In this document: positions 12,386 through 22,552 of the stretch, piece by piece
Position numbering within the stretch: the stretch's first letter is position 1
How the letters are laid out: each line of letters starts with the position of its first letter
Assembly (NCBI RefSeq): GCF_017562075.2
Contig: NW_024427740.1
Coordinates: 1 to 64,000, forward strand
Source of the DNA: Anopheles merus
Lineage: Eukaryota > Arthropoda > Insecta > Diptera > Culicidae
Length of the DNA stretch: 64,000 nucleotides
Direction of reading: 5' to 3'
The notes under the pieces: model-generated
Database searches by the model: none
Told to the model about the DNA's origin: nothing
The model's input: the letters and a program-made list of their open reading frames with translations, nothing else
Program-made: the position numbers and the translations under genes

Positions 12386-12791
12386 ATAAAGCGGTATATC
12401 GTTTTTTTTTTTTTTTTCGCGTTCTTCTTCTTCTTCTTTTTCTTATTTATTTCAGCCAGCAGAACCCGGCTGACCGGTCTGGTACAGCTGCCCGATATTC
12501 AACAATAACAATTCTATGGAATACAATGGATGGTCGGTCACTGGTTTGCTTAGATGGATTCAACCGAACCCGGCTGTTGTCCGGCGTGATGGCGTGCCGT
12601 CCAAGATTTGGCAAAAACAATTCCATGGAATTCAATGCCATGGTAAACAAGTGTGATTGTATAAGTGACGATCGCACACATAGCATTGCAACGGGTGGGC
12701 TGGTGGCAACCTGAGCTATCAGGATCAGTCGCTTTTGGTGTAGCAAGCGGACAGCATCGTCACAGAACAAGCACGGAAGTGGTTTAGAAAG

Positions 12792-13835
12792 ATGGCAGGT
12801 TGGACAGTTGAGAACAATTTGGAGTGTGCCCTGGAAGTGCGTAGTGAGAGCAAGGAAAAAGATTACAAGGGGGATTTTTTGGCCGGTTCTTGGCCGCTTA
12901 AACCATTTTCGGAAGAGCTTCCTATCCACGAGCGGAAAGCAGAGTGGGCGCGTTTTAAAGGACAATATGAGAGAATAGTGATGTGTAAAGGAAAAGTGAA
13001 TTCGGAAATGAAGTTGATAACTTTGAAAGTATTTGCTGGAAGCTATCTGCTAAACATTATAGAAATGCAGGAAAGACGAGTGAAAAGTGGTGAAGGGGAC
13101 GTGTATACAGAAACAGTGAAAGGGGTAGACGATTTTTTCAACGGCATATGTGATGAGGGAAAAGAAAGGATGAAGCTGAGAGAAATGAAAATGGAAGCTG
13201 ATGAAACATTTGGTGATTGGGTGTTAAGATTAGAAGCTCAAGTGAAATTCTGTGGTCTGCCAGAAGAACAGAAAACTGAAGAGTTAGTGCAAGCTGTGTT
13301 GCGACGTTCGGTTCCCCAGATTGCCGAAAAATTGTTTGAAATGGCAGATTTATTTGGGAATGAATTGGACAAATTAGTAAAGCATGGTAAACACCTTGAT
13401 TTCGTAAGAATGGAAAAGAGAGAGATAGAACAAAAGCTTGCCAAAAGCACGACAAAAGAATTTACAGATAGCGATAATTATGTAGCGGCAGTGACTTCGT
13501 GGAGAACGAAAAGGGAACGATATGAGCCGTACGAACAACAACAAAACAAGAGACTATCGGGAATGCATCCAAACGGTTTTCGGAACACGTATAATAAGGG
13601 AGCAACGAAATGCTCAAAGTGTGACAAAATACATGGCTGGGGGAAGTGTGGAGCATCCAGATCAAAATGCTTCCGGTGCGGTGCCATAGGACATCTGGCA
13701 ATTTGTTGCAGAACCAGATTGGGATCAAATCGATTTCCAAATGTGGTGAAGAAGCAGACCGAGGAAATTAATCAGGTGGTAATAGGAGACCCCGCTGCAG
13801 AACGTTTTCCGACGAACGAGGAAGGCATGCAGTAA
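12792..13835 (+). CDS. gag: Gag polyprotein of the Ty3/gypsy element
   Basis: A 347-codon frame encodes the capsid and nucleocapsid precursor that packages element RNA into intracellular particles. Near the C-terminus it carries two cysteine clusters. The first is atypical (CSKCDKIHGWGKC). The second, CFRCGAIGHLAIC, fits the CX2CX4HX4C zinc knuckle. The N-terminal two thirds are charged and helical-looking, as in retrotransposon capsids. The ATG at 12792 is the first long-frame start after the leader. The stop lies 64 bases downstream of the point where the protease frame (-1) opens, so Pol expression by -1 frameshifting is plausible. Length is normal for the family. No breaks were seen. Confidence 0.9.
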   Translation: MAGWTVENNLECALEVRSESKEKDYKGDFLAGSWPLKPFSEELPIHERKAEWARFKGQYERIVMCKGKVNSEMKLITLKVFAGSYLLNIIEMQERRVKSGEGDVYTETVKGVDDFFNGICDEGKERMKLREMKMEADETFGDWVLRLEAQVKFCGLPEEQKTEELVQAVLRRSVPQIAEKLFEMADLFGNELDKLVKHGKHLDFVRMEKREIEQKLAKSTTKEFTDSDNYVAAVTSWRTKRERYEPYEQQQNKRLSGMHPNGFRNTYNKGATKCSKCDKIHGWGKCGASRSKCFRCGAIGHLAICCRTRLGSNRFPNVVKKQTEEINQVVIGDPAAERFPTNEEGMQ

Positions 13836-14218
13836 CCGACGATCCAAGGCGCATTAACTGCATGATCGGAAATGTGCCTATCATTTTCTTACTAGATACT
13901 GGGGCATCGGTGAACACTGTTACTGCTGAGAGTTGGTGGCAAATAAGGACACACGCCCAGTCGAGTGTGCGTGAATGGCAGCCACACCCTGAAACAACGC
14001 TGCGGAGTTATGCGAATAGTGCAGTTTTGGACGTAGAATGCTCATTTAAAGCAATAATATGTGCAGGTGGAACTAATAGAACTATGGCAAAATTTTTTGT
14101 GGTAAAGGGAGCTGAAATATCCCTGTTAAGTTTTAACACAGCAGTCAGCTTAGGTTTAGTATGCATAGGACCTGGAAAGCATTATATGTTGCGTAACAAA
14201 CACAAGAGACGACAGTAA
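13772..14218 (+). CDS. pol: Pol protease segment (aspartic protease)
   Basis: This frame is -1 relative to gag and overlaps its last 64 bases. It encodes a retropepsin-type aspartic protease that cleaves Gag and Gag-Pol. The active-site motif is LLDTGASVNTV, close to the first possible internal Met at 13862. The segment has no ATG of its own that is needed if it is made as a Gag-Pol fusion. The frame closes at 14218, where the reverse transcriptase continues one frame back; this is the first of three breaks. No classical slippery heptamer was recognised in the overlap. Confidence 0.8.
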   Translation, partial: SGGNRRPRCRTFSDERGRHAVTDDPRRINCMIGNVPIIFLLDTGASVNTVTAESWWQIRTHAQSSVREWQPHPETTLRSYANSAVLDVECSFKAIICAGGTNRTMAKFFVVKGAEISLLSFNTAVSLGLVCIGPGKHYMLRNKHKRRQ

Positions 14219-15234
14219 AGGATACATTTCCTAATTTGAATATTGGTGCGGTGAAATTTAGAATAGACAAAACAGTCACACCCAAACAAATAATACGTTA
14301 TAATATACCTAAAGCATTTGAGAGAGCCGTGAATGAGAGACTAGAGGAAATGGAGCTTAACGGTATCATTGAGTATGTAGACAGCGAGGATGCGGAAATA
14401 TCTTTTGTGTCACCTATGGTGCTAGTGCCGAAAGGAAATAAGGACTTTAGAATTGTTATTGATTATAGAGAAGCGAATAAGGCTATCATACGAGATCCGT
14501 ACCCCATGCCATCATTAGAAAGAATTTGGACTGATATCCCCAACAACGATGGAAAGATTTTGTTTTCTAAGATAGATTTGAAAGACGCATACTTTCACAT
14601 AGAATTACATAGTGAGGTGCGCCATTTGACTGCGTTTATGACGATGAATGGATTAATGCGGTTCAAGAGATTACCTTTCGGGCTATCTTGTGCACCGGAG
14701 GTTTTTCAAAAAGAGATGGAGAAAGTTTTCAGAAATTGCAAAAATGTTCTTATATACCTAGATGATATTTTGATGTACGGTAAATCGTTGAAAGAACTAA
14801 AGGAAATAGAAAATATGGTTAGGGAAGTTATTAAAAAAAATGGACTTACCATTAACGAAGAAAAATCGTGTTATGGTCAGGAAAAAGTGAATTTCTTAGG
14901 ATTAACACTAGATGGAGAAGGAATATTACCGATGAGGGAAAAAATGACAGCCATTCAAAATTTTGACAGACCTAAGGACGCAGGTGAACTTAGAAGTTTT
15001 TTAGGAATGTTGACTTTTATTGGCCCATTTATCAGAGACTTTTCACATAAAACTAAGCCGTTGAGGGATTTGATAAAAAGAGATAAATTTAAATGGGAAG
15101 AGATGCATCAAAATACGTTTGAAGAATTGAAAAAGGTTGCTATGGAAGACCTTATCAAAAGGGGTTATTTCAATGAAAAGGATAGGATCATACTATATAC
15201 TGATGCATCACCTTGGGCTTGGGAGCAATTTTAG
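14197..15234 (+). CDS. pol: Pol reverse transcriptase segment
   Basis: The frame encodes the RNA-dependent DNA polymerase that copies element RNA to cDNA. Visible motifs in order are FRIVIDYREAN, the first catalytic Asp in FSKIDLKDAYFHI, LPFGLSCAPEVFQKEM, and the catalytic YLDD box (YLDDILMYG). These are followed by NFLGLTLDGEG and the connection region with LRSFLGMLTFIGPF. All catalytic aspartates are present. The segment ends early inside the RNase H start (YTDASP), where the frame shifts again at a short G run near 15215-15217. The join with the protease segment lies between 14197 and 14218. Confidence 0.88.
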   Translation, partial: QTQETTVKDTFPNLNIGAVKFRIDKTVTPKQIIRYNIPKAFERAVNERLEEMELNGIIEYVDSEDAEISFVSPMVLVPKGNKDFRIVIDYREANKAIIRDPYPMPSLERIWTDIPNNDGKILFSKIDLKDAYFHIELHSEVRHLTAFMTMNGLMRFKRLPFGLSCAPEVFQKEMEKVFRNCKNVLIYLDDILMYGKSLKELKEIENMVREVIKKNGLTINEEKSCYGQEKVNFLGLTLDGEGILPMREKMTAIQNFDRPKDAGELRSFLGMLTFIGPFIRDFSHKTKPLRDLIKRDKFKWEEMHQNTFEELKKVAMEDLIKRGYFNEKDRIILYTDASPWAWEQF

Positions 15235-16139
15235 CCCAAGAAAAATTGAGCACGTCCGAAATGCGTATTATCGCATGTGCATCCAAAGGATTGACGGAGA
15301 CGGAAAGCCGCTATCCGCAACTGCATAGGGAGGCTTTGGCCATAGTTTGGGCTATGGAACGATTTGCTTACTATCTATTAGGAAGGAAATTTTTGTTGCG
15401 ATCAGATAGTGAAGCGTTGAAATTTATGATTAAACCGGCTAAACAGAAAGATATAGGAAAGAGGATTATGTCCAGGGCAGAAGGATGGTTCATCAGACTG
15501 GACCATTATGATTTTGATTTCGAACACGTTCCGGGAAACGAGAACATAGCCGATACTGCGTCTAGGCTGTGCAGATCTAAAGAGGATTACCAATTTGGGG
15601 TTGCTAAGGAGCCTCACGAACTATGTTTGGTTACTGCGTGCGTAAACCAGGTTAATGAAACACTATTGGCGTTAACCACGGAAGAAGTAGGAAAGGAATT
15701 AGAAAAAGATGTTATATTAAACAAGGTTATTGCTTGGTTAGATAAAGAGAATGAATGGCCACAAGAAATTGCAAGGTATAAAGCGTTTCAGAGGGAGCTG
15801 TATGTGGAAAACGGTTTCCTATTTAAACAAGAAAAGATGGTCCTCCCGCATATACTTAGGAACCGAGCGTTAACATTAGCTCATAGAAGCCACCCTGGCA
15901 TGTCCACGATGAAAAATGTTCTGAGAACGGGACTTTGGTGGCCCGGTATGGACAAAGAGATTGAAGCTTTTGTTAGAAGCTGCCCAGAATGTCAGCTAGT
16001 GAAAACGACAAATACGGCGGTACCTATAGAATTAACGGAGCTACCGGAGAATCCATGGGATTATGTGTCAATGGATATTTCATCTACCACAGATAATGTT
16101 AAACATTGGTGCTTACAGATAATTACTCGCGATTTCTGA
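15213..16139 (+). CDS. pol: Pol RNase H and N-terminal integrase segment
   Basis: It continues from the reverse transcriptase after a one-base frame shift. It holds RNase H, which degrades the RNA strand of the hybrid (ILAQE, the acidic region ESRYPQLHREALAIVWAMERF, and LLRSDSEALKFM). It then holds the HHCC zinc-binding domain of integrase (HRSHPGMSTM through CPECQL) and the first catalytic Asp of the integrase core (VSMDISS). The frame closes at 16139 and the integrase core resumes one frame back at about 16106. Domain order and spacing are normal for Ty3/gypsy. Confidence 0.85.
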   Translation: MGLGAILAQEKLSTSEMRIIACASKGLTETESRYPQLHREALAIVWAMERFAYYLLGRKFLLRSDSEALKFMIKPAKQKDIGKRIMSRAEGWFIRLDHYDFDFEHVPGNENIADTASRLCRSKEDYQFGVAKEPHELCLVTACVNQVNETLLALTTEEVGKELEKDVILNKVIAWLDKENEWPQEIARYKAFQRELYVENGFLFKQEKMVLPHILRNRALTLAHRSHPGMSTMKNVLRTGLWWPGMDKEIEAFVRSCPECQLVKTTNTAVPIELTELPENPWDYVSMDISSTTDNVKHWCLQIITRDF

Positions 16140-16933
16140 TAGCCGTCCCTCTAGAGCGAACGGATGCGAATAGTATACAAAAAGCATTGAACAGGATATT
16201 TTTAACATACTATGTACCTAAGAAATTAAAAGCAGATAATGGACCCCCGTTTAATGCGGTAGATTTCAAAAGATGGTTAGCAGATGTATGGGGGATAAAA
16301 CTCATAAATAGCACGCCTCTAAATCCTACCGAAAATGGGTTAGTTGAGCGTGGAATGCAAGGTATAAATAAGATTGCAGCCATTGCACGGTTAGAAAAAA
16401 AATGCTGGAAACAGGCCCTTGCGGAATATGTAGCGGATTATAACTCATGGCCGCACCATGTAACTAAAATAGCACCAGCCGAACTAATGTTTGGTAGAGC
16501 TATTAGGCATAGGTTACCAAACCCAAAAACGGATACTAGACAAGCGAACGATGATGAATTACGAGACAGGGATAAAATGGCGAAATTTCAGCGCAATCAA
16601 AGAGAGGATACAAGGCGTGGAGCTAGGCCTCTTAGCATTAAACCTGGGGATACGGTTTTAGTTAGAAATCAAAAAGCAGATAAGACAGACTCATCGTACA
16701 AAAAAGAATTGCATGAGGTACTTAAAATTTGTGGTGCTGGCAGGGTAACGGTGAAGGAAAAAAAATCAGGAAAAATTTACGATCGTAATGTAAAGCACAT
16801 AAAAAAATTTTTCATGCGAAAAGCGGAAGAAGGGTTGACAAGTGGTAGTAGTAGTTCGGAGGAAGTAGCAGGGCTAGTGAAAGAACGACAGGCTAGGCTG
16901 ATTAAAAAACCAAAACGATTAATCGAATATTAA
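16106..16933 (+). CDS. pol: Pol integrase core and C-terminal segment
   Basis: The remainder of the DDE integrase, which inserts the cDNA into the chromosome. The second Asp lies in KADNGPPFNA and the Glu in NPTENGLVERGMQ, so with VSMD upstream the triad is intact across the break. A basic C-terminal tail follows (KPGDTVLVRNQK and a lysine-rich end). The stop at 16933 lies 22 bases before the polypurine tract. No additional envelope-like frame follows. Confidence 0.85.
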   Translation: MVLTDNYSRFLIAVPLERTDANSIQKALNRIFLTYYVPKKLKADNGPPFNAVDFKRWLADVWGIKLINSTPLNPTENGLVERGMQGINKIAAIARLEKKCWKQALAEYVADYNSWPHHVTKIAPAELMFGRAIRHRLPNPKTDTRQANDDELRDRDKMAKFQRNQREDTRRGARPLSIKPGDTVLVRNQKADKTDSSYKKELHEVLKICGAGRVTVKEKKSGKIYDRNVKHIKKFFMRKAEEGLTSGSSSSEEVAGLVKERQARLIKKPKRLIEY

Positions 16934-16953
16934 AGAATTTGTAGCCTTATTCC

Positions 16954-16965
16954 TCAAGGGGAGGA
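16954..16965 (+). other. polypurine tract
   Basis: The sequence tcaaggggagga abuts the right LTR at 16966. This is where plus-strand DNA synthesis is primed. Confidence 0.8.
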
Positions 16966-17073
16966 TGTGGTATGTGAGAGTAGCAGTGTGGGTGTGCGGG
17001 CAGTAGGAGGTTGGACGGAATAAAGAGCAGACGTGTGTTACTGTAGTTCCGGTGTTTTCGATGGGATATCACA
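16966..17073 (+). repeat. right LTR (3') of the gypsy element, 108 bp
   Basis: Identical by eye to the left LTR, followed by the 5-bp target duplication aacac (17074-17078). Confidence 0.95.
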
Positions 17074-17078
17074 AACAC

Positions 17079-17537
17079 CAAATGAATTTATTATAATAGT
17101 TAAACAATAAAAAATCATTCAAATAATCACCATATGAACCGAAATAGCGTGTGACAGCAGCATCCGATAAAATCAAATCGGATGGGCACTGCCATGGGCC
17201 TTACTGAGAAAGAACACCATAAGAAGCTTGCTCTTCTTAAGCATGAACCCCAGGTCCCTTTAACCCTAGGGTCAATGACCGCCTTTCCGGGTAGTTTTTG
17301 CATTTTTATTTCTTAACATCTTTTGATAGAAAAGTATAACAAACTTGAAATTCATAAATGCATGGAGAAATATGTTTTTACAGTACTTCGTCGAAAATAT
17401 TTACCTTAAAAATATTTTTTTTTTAGTTTTTAATTTTTTTTTCGTTTTGAACCCATTACATCTACGAGCGCTTATCCGGATAGGACCATACATTTTGTAT
17501 GCTGACTGCAATTTTGCTAATTCAAAAGCTAACACAG
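17079..17537. other. interval without recognised features
   Basis: AT-rich sequence downstream of the gypsy insertion. No coding or structural signal is supported. Confidence 0.4.
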
Positions 17538-17990
17538 AGGCCCTTCACGATTCTAGTTAGTGTTTTTTATGGAGTTTGACAGTTGGAGGCTGAAATCATA
17601 TAATCACTTCATACAAAACCCCACAAAGGGTATACGTGTAAAAAATTATTCGACCGCATGTCCTCGGCGCGGCACAGTGTGTTCGAGAAATGTGTCGCAG
17701 ATTCAGCATTGCATCCGATGAATTCAGGTATCATCAACGTTTTCAGATATCATCAACGTTTTCAAGCATCATACCGCAGTCTTGGCATTGGCTAAGACAG
17801 ATTCTGGAAGGGGTCCCGCGGTCTTGAGATAAAGTGTGAAACTCTGTAAGCCCACCTGTATATTATACCCACTTAGATAACTGCTCCAAAACTGCTATTT
17901 AATGTAAACAGCTGACAAGCTGAAATTTCAGCTTATGAACTTAAAACGGAAAGGGCCCCTTTGACAGATTAAATGTCAAATCAGTACCCA
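17538..17990 (+). repeat. dispersed repeat F, copy 1
   Basis: The left part (cacgattctagttag ... gaggctgaaatcat) recurs at 23047-23109 and, reversed, at 32600-32690. The right part (taagcccacctgtatattat ... cttaaaacggaaaggg) recurs at 59400-59545 and, reversed, near 31010-31140. A 20-bp direct doublet (atcatcaacgttttcag) lies at about 17728-17765. No protein is encoded. Confidence 0.65.
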
Positions 17991-18022
17991 AGCGAAATTT
18001 TTCGGGGATAATGAACACAAAC

Positions 18023-18235
18023 CGGTCGGTCGGTCCGGTCTGGTGGTACAGTCGTCAACTCGTACGACGTAACAACATACCCGTCATGGGTTCAAGTCCC
18101 GAATAGACCGTGCCCCCATACGTAGGACTGACTATCCTACTATGGTAACAATAAGTCACTGAAAACCAAGCTCACTTCACTAGTGGGTACTTGGCAGGCC
18201 TTGACCGTCAGCGGTTGTTGTGCCAAAGAAGAAGA
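18023..18235 (+). mobile_element. tRNA-derived SINE with 12-bp target duplication
   Basis: The duplication atgaacacaaac lies at 18011-18022 and 18236-18247. The head contains tggtacagtcgtcaactcg and the B-box gggttcaagtcc; the tail is (AAG)n. This is one of the best preserved copies in the window. Confidence 0.92.
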
Positions 18236-18247
18236 ATGAACACAAAC

Positions 18248-20289
18248 TCATGCCATCTCTTTCTATTCATCAGCCCTACTCTCTCACACGCATCGATGAA
18301 CTTTTACACATCTCTTTGTTCATTGTACTATATTTGAAGGGTTTAAAAGTGATAGATAACAATTCATGTTCATGAACTAGTTATGGTCAAATGTTAATGG
18401 TGTAATGTTTGTACCATGGTCGACCTGAGTTCAATTCCATTTTTTTTGTTTTTTTTATGATTTAAAGTTTTATTTAATTTTTAAAACATCCAGCTCCAAT
18501 AACTTCAAACCCATTTACTCATTGTTAGAAATGCGTGTTTAATAGTTAATCTGTTATTTTTATTGTTTTATTTATTTCTTTTAATTCTTTTAGTATCAGT
18601 ACCCCTTCATACAAACAAACCAGTAAATAGCACGATAATGAATAATAATATGGTGGCGCAACTGGCAAAGTGATTCGAAGTAGAACTAGCGATGTGGTTG
18701 GTAGCATCAAGGATGAAGCATGATCATGAGTGGAGGGAGTGAATCCGAATGTTCATTTCTATTTTTAGCTCTTTTTTGCATGGGTTCATCTTTCACGTGT
18801 GTTCCCCGAAAATGATCTGTATTTCGTTGGTCTTTTCGGGGATAATTCGTTAACGAATTATCTCCGAAAAGACCAGCGAAAACCAGCGTGGTCGGGAGCT
18901 TGGGAAAGTACTTACTTCATTTGTAAAGTTAAACTCTTTCTTTGTTTTAGTGCGTGTAGCTACTGATATTGAACTGGTTAACGAATCAGAGGAATACTGC
19001 TCATTATAGAAAATGTCCTTCTGGATGCATTTTCTTTCTTGCAAAATATTCTTTGTAGCATACTCCCCTCTATCCTTATATTTAGTTTGTCATGACTTTT
19101 GGGAGTTTCTTCTTCCAAAACGCCAATAGATGCTGGTGCATTCATAACGTTTTCCTGTTATGCGTATAATTTTAGAATTATTTTCCTTACATCCGTCTAT
19201 AATCTGGAGTAGGACCAAAAGGTATTTGGTTCTGATTTGCTTCATTATATCTGTTTACGTTTCATGTTTTTAAAAGCCCATAGTCCCGAGTGAAATATTT
19301 CACTTGCGTTATCTACATATGCCTTTCACCGATAAACGAAACGATTGAGGTGCCGTTTTGTGTGTATTGGTAGGGAATAGATCGCGGGAATAAGCTGCCT
19401 TAATGATATGCACATCTTGTAACCGAAGACGAAGGAGAAACGGCTCTCGACAACGCGCGTTAAAATAAAGTTTGTAAAATTGTGAAAGCGTGTTCTTGTT
19501 TTCATAAAAAAGATAACACAACGTAGGGGTTTGCGCGATCAATATTTAATAATAAAGTTAAGTTAGAATAGAAATTTACATATTAGATAAATAAATGAGC
19601 TGAAAATAAGATACACAGCTTAGTAATGGAAATGAAAGTTGATCAAAAGCACGTAGAATATATTTTTGTAGAATACACGAAATACGCTACACTAGGCACC
19701 TATGGAGCCGCCTAGTTACGCATGTGTCTGTTTTTTGAAAAAGTTGATGTGGAAAACTTTCGCAGAATATTTCTTCACAGATTGATAGTATATATATTAC
19801 ACTATCATGTGACATATATGAGACAACGCCACTCTACCCCACTTTCATAATGGCATCAAGTCAAAAATTAAAATGATGAAAATTTTCATGAAGTTTCTTC
19901 AGTTATTATCCTATATTTTTGCATAAAATTAGCTTAACTCAAAATATTTTATGTATTTATAAAGCTGCCTAAATATCCTTAAAAAATGACTAAACTTATC
20001 AAAATCGGTTCATATTTGAAAAAGTTACAAAGGTTCAAAGTTTTCCAAAAAAGTGAAGATTTTTCTGCGTTTTTTTTAACAAGTCTCAACTTTGAGAGGT
20101 CTTTTCTAGAGAACCAGAAAAAAACCTATTCTGTTTGGAATTGCGCTATTAAAAAGTTGATTTTTTGAATTTCATCCCGGCAAATGCGCATTGTGCAATG
20201 TAGAACACGATGCGATGTGGATTGCATACGCACAGGCTAAAAACTGTTCTAAACGTTTGCATTGCTGATCTTGTTGCTACCATGTGCAG
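18248..20289. other. 2 kb AT-rich interval, mainly unassigned
   Basis: Contains the 60-bp palindrome at 18822-18881. Otherwise there is no coding motif, element end or RNA gene that I can support. Confidence 0.45.
18822..18881. repeat. 60-bp near-perfect palindrome
   Basis: Arms of 30 bp match at 28 positions around the centre gttaac. The core of the left arm is ggtcttttcggggataattc. The same tttcggggataat occurs at about 17999-18013, so the palindrome may be two abutting ends of one element. Confidence 0.8.
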
Positions 20290-21173
20290 TAGACATGGGC
20301 AAGAAGAGCGGGAATCATAAGGTTCGCTCGCTCCCATTAAAGAGCGGGCGCTAGCCGCTCTTCATTCCAGAATAATATGATTCGCCCGCTCGCATAAAAA
20401 ATATAAAAAAGCTTGATTAAAACTAGACCCGAGAAAAAAAAATCAAAATCTATTATACTGTCGGGCTTATGTAAATAGCTGCAAGTAAAAACAGCAAATA
20501 TTTTTATTGTGGTTAAGTAAAACATGAACTTAAATTAACTTAAAAAAAAAAGAAAACATCACAAGCTGCTGTCGTCGACCCACACTGCCTATTCGAAACA
20601 CACGTATAAAACATCGTAGAGCGCCAGCGCATCGTATGTGCAAAACACACATAGAAAAGGCTTGCTAGCGCACTGCTTGTCCAAAATACGTAGCGAGAAG
20701 ATCAGAGCAGATCGCGAGCGGCTATATACTTAAAATCAATGAAAAAACAACCTCGCTCGTGAGCGGCCTGCTGCTTAAAATCCATACAAAAAACAGCTTA
20801 GCTCGCGAGCGCACTGCCTATCCAAAATCCATGCAGAAAAACAGCCTAGCTCGTGAGCGCGATCGCCACGGTGGAAAAAAACGAGGAGCACAATTAATGA
20901 AATGAAAACTCATTAGTAATTGTTGTGCTCCCATCAAAGATGTAAAAAAATTGTATTTTTGTGTATTGATTTTTTCTAACCATTAACTCTATACTCTATT
21001 GTTCGAGAACAAGCTGCATAAACTAAGCAATACCTCACGAAAGATATCACCTATATATCCTGTCTAAAGTATGGCTAGCGCGAGGGGACGAATCACCGCT
21101 CGCTCGTGATTCGCAGTAAGTAAAAGAGCCAGCTCGCTCGAATCGTCGCAAAGAATCATTTTGCCCATGTCTA
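20290..21173. mobile_element. hAT-like MITE with internal ~60-bp repeats
   Basis: The left end tagacatgggcaa is mirrored by ttgcccatgtcta at the right end. Flanks atgtgcag (20282-20289) and atatgaag (21174-21181) match at six of eight positions, fitting a decayed 8-bp hAT duplication. Subterminal DNA is dense in gctcgctcg/cgagcg motifs. The interior (about 20580-20870) holds roughly five degenerate units combining an actgcctatccaaaatccat-like stretch with cgcgagcg. Confidence 0.7.
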
Positions 21174-21182
21174 ATATGAAGT

Positions 21183-21352
21183 ACCCTTTATACTCACGTT
21201 ACGCTCACGTTACGCTCATAGGTGACGCTTGCTCACTATAGAATCTCCATATCTCCATATAACAAAAAGTTACTCACTACAGAAGAGTGTTGCTAACCAA
21301 CTATGGATGCTTGGATGATTTTTATTTCTTTGCAGGGTTTTCTTTCTTCGAA
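21183..21352. repeat. dispersed repeat G, copy 1
   Basis: The left half (cgttacgctcataggtgacg and following cttgctcactatagaatc) recurs at about 33540-33595. The right half (gttgctaaccaacta ... gcttggatgatttt) recurs at 46825-46905. No coding capacity. Confidence 0.65.
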
Positions 21353-21664
21353 ATAATAAGCAACGGTAGAGTGATAGAATCATTGAGATATTCAAATTGA
21401 AAGACATCATGTTCTTCTACCAACATGTTGAAAGTGTTTCAACAATTATCAAATTATTCCCCCCCAAGCAGTCTTTAAAGTTGTGAAACCTTTAAAACGT
21501 TCTGAAGACGCTTATAACACTATCAGTTAAAACTAAAATTTGAATTGGAGGGAACTTGGAACAGACTACACGGGTTGTTCCTGAAATACGCTATTAACAC
21601 AAAACGGGGATAAACCGAGAATCCCTAACTTCTGCGTAACTTGTATGTTACGGTTTTGAACCAT

Positions 21665-22552
21665 TATTGTATTGTATTGTATTGTATTTCTTAGTTGCGA
21701 GTCCGCCATATAATGGTTATACAAGCTTTAGTAAAATAATAGTAGTAATAATAATAATAGTAATAGGTAACGACTAAATGTTATACAATTCGTATTCGCT
21801 CTCTAAATTGTCGTGTCGTTTCATTAAAATCAAAATGGCCTGCAAGTGCATTAAATTCGCGCATCATTACCGTAATGGGTTCATTAGATCCATACTGCGT
21901 ATTTCTAAAATTAGTTCTTAATAATTGTCGATTTCTGGTGATTGGCCTGTTTGCATTTAAATTTATTTGTTCCAATATTTCCGGACAGTCAATATTTCCA
22001 CAAAGTAGGTCAGCAATGAACAAGGCTTGTGCATTTCTTATTCTATCAGCGAGAGTCTCTAATCCTAGCAGTAAACGACGCGATTGGTATGGTGGCAAAG
22101 TGTTACTATCACTCCACTGAAGTCGTCGTATCGCAAAACGTGTGAATTTGCGTTGGATTCTTTCCATTCTCTCTTTCCAAACTTCTGCAGATGGACACCA
22201 GACAATTGAGCAGTACTCCAATATAGGCCTAACTAATGCACAGTACAAAGTTTTCACACACATTGGATCGTCGAATTCCCTCGTCATTTTGTACAATAAA
22301 CCTAGAGTTCTGTTTGCTCTCTTGATAATATCTTCATAATGCGTTTTAAAAGTCAGTTTTGTGTCAAGTAGAACACCTAGGTCGCGTATTTCACTTTTCT
22401 TCTGAAGAAGCTGTCCGTTTATCCTATAGCTATGTGAGACTGGTAGACGTGCACGAGTAAAGGACACAACGACACATTTTTCAATACACAGACATAACAT
22501 ATTACGCTTACACCACTTATCGAATAAGTCCAAAGCCATTTGGAGAGTATTC
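21665..22552 (-). pseudogene. CR1-like non-LTR retrotransposon, 3' fragment of ORF2
   Basis: A 252-codon frame (22539 to 21781) encodes only the region after the reverse transcriptase catalytic core. Recognisable pieces are LGVLLDTKLTFKTHYEDII, LYCALVRPILEYCSIVWCPS and ERIQRKFTRFAIRRLQW. Downstream, an ataca-type pentamer repeat (21667-21689 on the plus strand) forms the 3' tail. The fragment begins abruptly at about 22552, the usual 5' truncation of failed reverse transcription. It is related to the copies at 51.5-54.3 kb and 59.7-62.2 kb. The frame is intact over its length, so the insertion may be fairly young. CR1-like is a family judgement; a neighbouring clade is possible. Confidence 0.85.

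Larger units (their letters stand above)
11785..17073 (+). mobile_element. Ty3/gypsy LTR retrotransposon, Mag-like, 5.3 kb
   Basis: Two identical 108-bp LTRs (11785-11892 and 16966-17073) enclose a leader, gag and pol in the order protease, reverse transcriptase, RNase H, integrase. The sequence aacac flanks both ends (11780-11784 and 17074-17078), a 5-bp target duplication. Very short LTRs, two CCHC knuckles in gag and the reverse transcriptase motif style suggest the Mag lineage; the lineage is inference. Identical LTRs indicate recent insertion, yet pol is split over three frames. There is no envelope gene. Confidence 0.95.

Noticed and set aside
12447..12965. 172-codon minus-strand frame
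   Set aside because: It overlaps the gypsy leader and gag start in antisense and has no domain.
18023..18235. tRNA gene
   Set aside because: A tRNA-like head with B box is present, but the cloverleaf is not complete and the unit carries a SINE body, an (AAG)n tail and a target duplication. The same holds for the other SINE copies.
22142..22339. Plus-strand frames within 21875-22339
   Set aside because: They are shadows of the minus-strand CR1-like fragment.
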